A DNA stretch of 6,200 bases, taken from the NCBI GenBank assembly GCA_015486705.1, contig WFRG01000038.1:1-6200 (forward strand), read 5' to 3'. The notes beneath the pieces were generated by a model. That model saw nothing but the letters and a program-made list of their open reading frames with translations. It had not been told where the DNA came from and ran no database searches. The stretch's first letter is position 1. The number at the start of each line of letters is the position of its first letter. A program made the position numbers and the translations under genes. The stretch is from Hippea sp. (lineage in GTDB: Bacteria > Campylobacterota_A > Desulfurellia > Desulfurellales > Hippeaceae). Shown one piece after another: positions 5,827 to 6,200 of the stretch.

Positions 5827-5832
5827 TGTTTC

Positions 5833-6200
5833 ATGAGAAAAATTTTTGCTTTATTTATCTCTTTTGTTTTTATTTTCTTGGCCCTTAAGACTAACGCATT
5901 TACGCTTTATTGGTTTACCGGTGCAGGAATAAGGAAACCCGCTTTAGAGATAGCCCATCTTTACAATAGCATCCATAAAAACAAGGTTGTGGTTATAAGT
6001 GGCGGTTCTGGAGCGGTTTTAAATGAGATGTTGCAATCAAAAAAAGGCGATATCTATACGCTTGTGGATGCTGTTTTTTTAGAAAGGGCAATAAAACACG
6101 GTATCGTATTAAAATATAGAAAGATCCTTAAATTAACGCCTATCTTTGCAATCAACCCAAAAGATAGGGGTAAGATAAAGTCCATTTATGACCTTGCGAA
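5833..6200 (+). CDS. Second oxyanion (molybdate/tungstate) ABC transporter binding protein, ModA-like, N-terminal part
   Basis: The reading frame is open from the ATG at 5833 to the window end (122 codons), so the gene is cut by the edge. It begins MRKIFALFISFVFIFLALK, a Sec signal peptide with a probable cut near Thr-Asn-Ala22. The mature part starts FTLYWFTGAGIRKPALEIAH, then ISGGSGAVLNEMLQ, then KGDIYTLVDAVFLERA. A Gly-Ala-Gly-X-Arg-Lys-Pro opening, a Gly-Gly-Ser/Gly-Ser-Gly loop and a KGDIY block belong to a ModA-like group of extracellular binding proteins, different from the WtpA-type protein at 1968. Such proteins capture molybdate, tungstate or a related oxyanion for an ABC importer. 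The permease and ATPase genes would be expected to the right of the window. A Moco/Tuco riboswitch lies directly upstream and a strong Shine-Dalgarno precedes the ATG. Exact substrate is unproven. Confidence 0.8.
   Translation, partial: MRKIFALFISFVFIFLALKTNAFTLYWFTGAGIRKPALEIAHLYNSIHKNKVVVISGGSGAVLNEMLQSKKGDIYTLVDAVFLERAIKHGIVLKYRKILKLTPIFAINPKDRGKIKSIYDLA

Noticed and set aside
1..6200. Search for CRISPR arrays, insertion sequences, tRNA or rRNA genes and phage-type genes
   Set aside because: No direct-repeat array, transposase, terminal inverted repeats or tRNA-like cloverleaf was seen; gaps other than 5649-5832 are under 100 bases.

Overview
The window is AT-rich, gene-dense bacterial DNA with short operons whose genes overlap by four bases (ATGA junctions). 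It carries a tungstate/molybdate ABC transporter of the WtpA class, a second unrelated oxyanion-binding protein, and a molybdenum/tungsten-cofactor riboswitch. Together these suggest an anaerobic, metal-cofactor-dependent bacterium, perhaps thermophilic. A Desulfurella/Hippea-like origin is only a weak guess; no sequence here proves a taxon.

Left part (1-1905, minus strand): one operon read right to left. It encodes an NRDE/TANGO2-family protein, then a long PlsC-type acyltransferase (4-base overlap), then after a 12-base gap the first 32 codons of a CYTH/triphosphate-tunnel protein that runs off the left edge. A good sigma-70-like promoter places the transcript start at or next to the NRDE ATG, so this mRNA may be leaderless.

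Middle (1915-5648, plus strand): a divergent promoter (TTGACA-16-TAAAAT) drives four translationally coupled genes. These are a WtpA-like binding protein, an ABC ATPase, a permease, and a 340-residue right-handed beta-helix protein. The first three form a complete tungstate/molybdate importer. The fourth has no signal peptide, is cysteine-rich and shows a regular ladder of Cys/Ser/Thr. It is not a standard part of such a transporter and is the most unusual protein here.

Right part (5638-6200): the 184-base gap after the beta-helix gene holds a structured RNA matching the Moco/Tuco riboswitch. It has a GAAA-capped hairpin, a textbook 11-nt tetraloop receptor and a conserved CCUCCC...GGAAAGGAGG end. 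A promoter with a consensus -35 lies in the end of the beta-helix gene. A separate 9-bp inverted repeat encloses the aptamer and is followed at once by a T-tract, which could form a terminator on read-through transcripts. Downstream is the 5' part of a second oxyanion-binding protein gene (ModA-like, different family from WtpA), cut by the window end.

Inferred logic: the organism has two Mo/W uptake systems side by side. One has a plain strong promoter. The other is placed under cofactor feedback through the riboswitch, which may also insulate it from the upstream operon.
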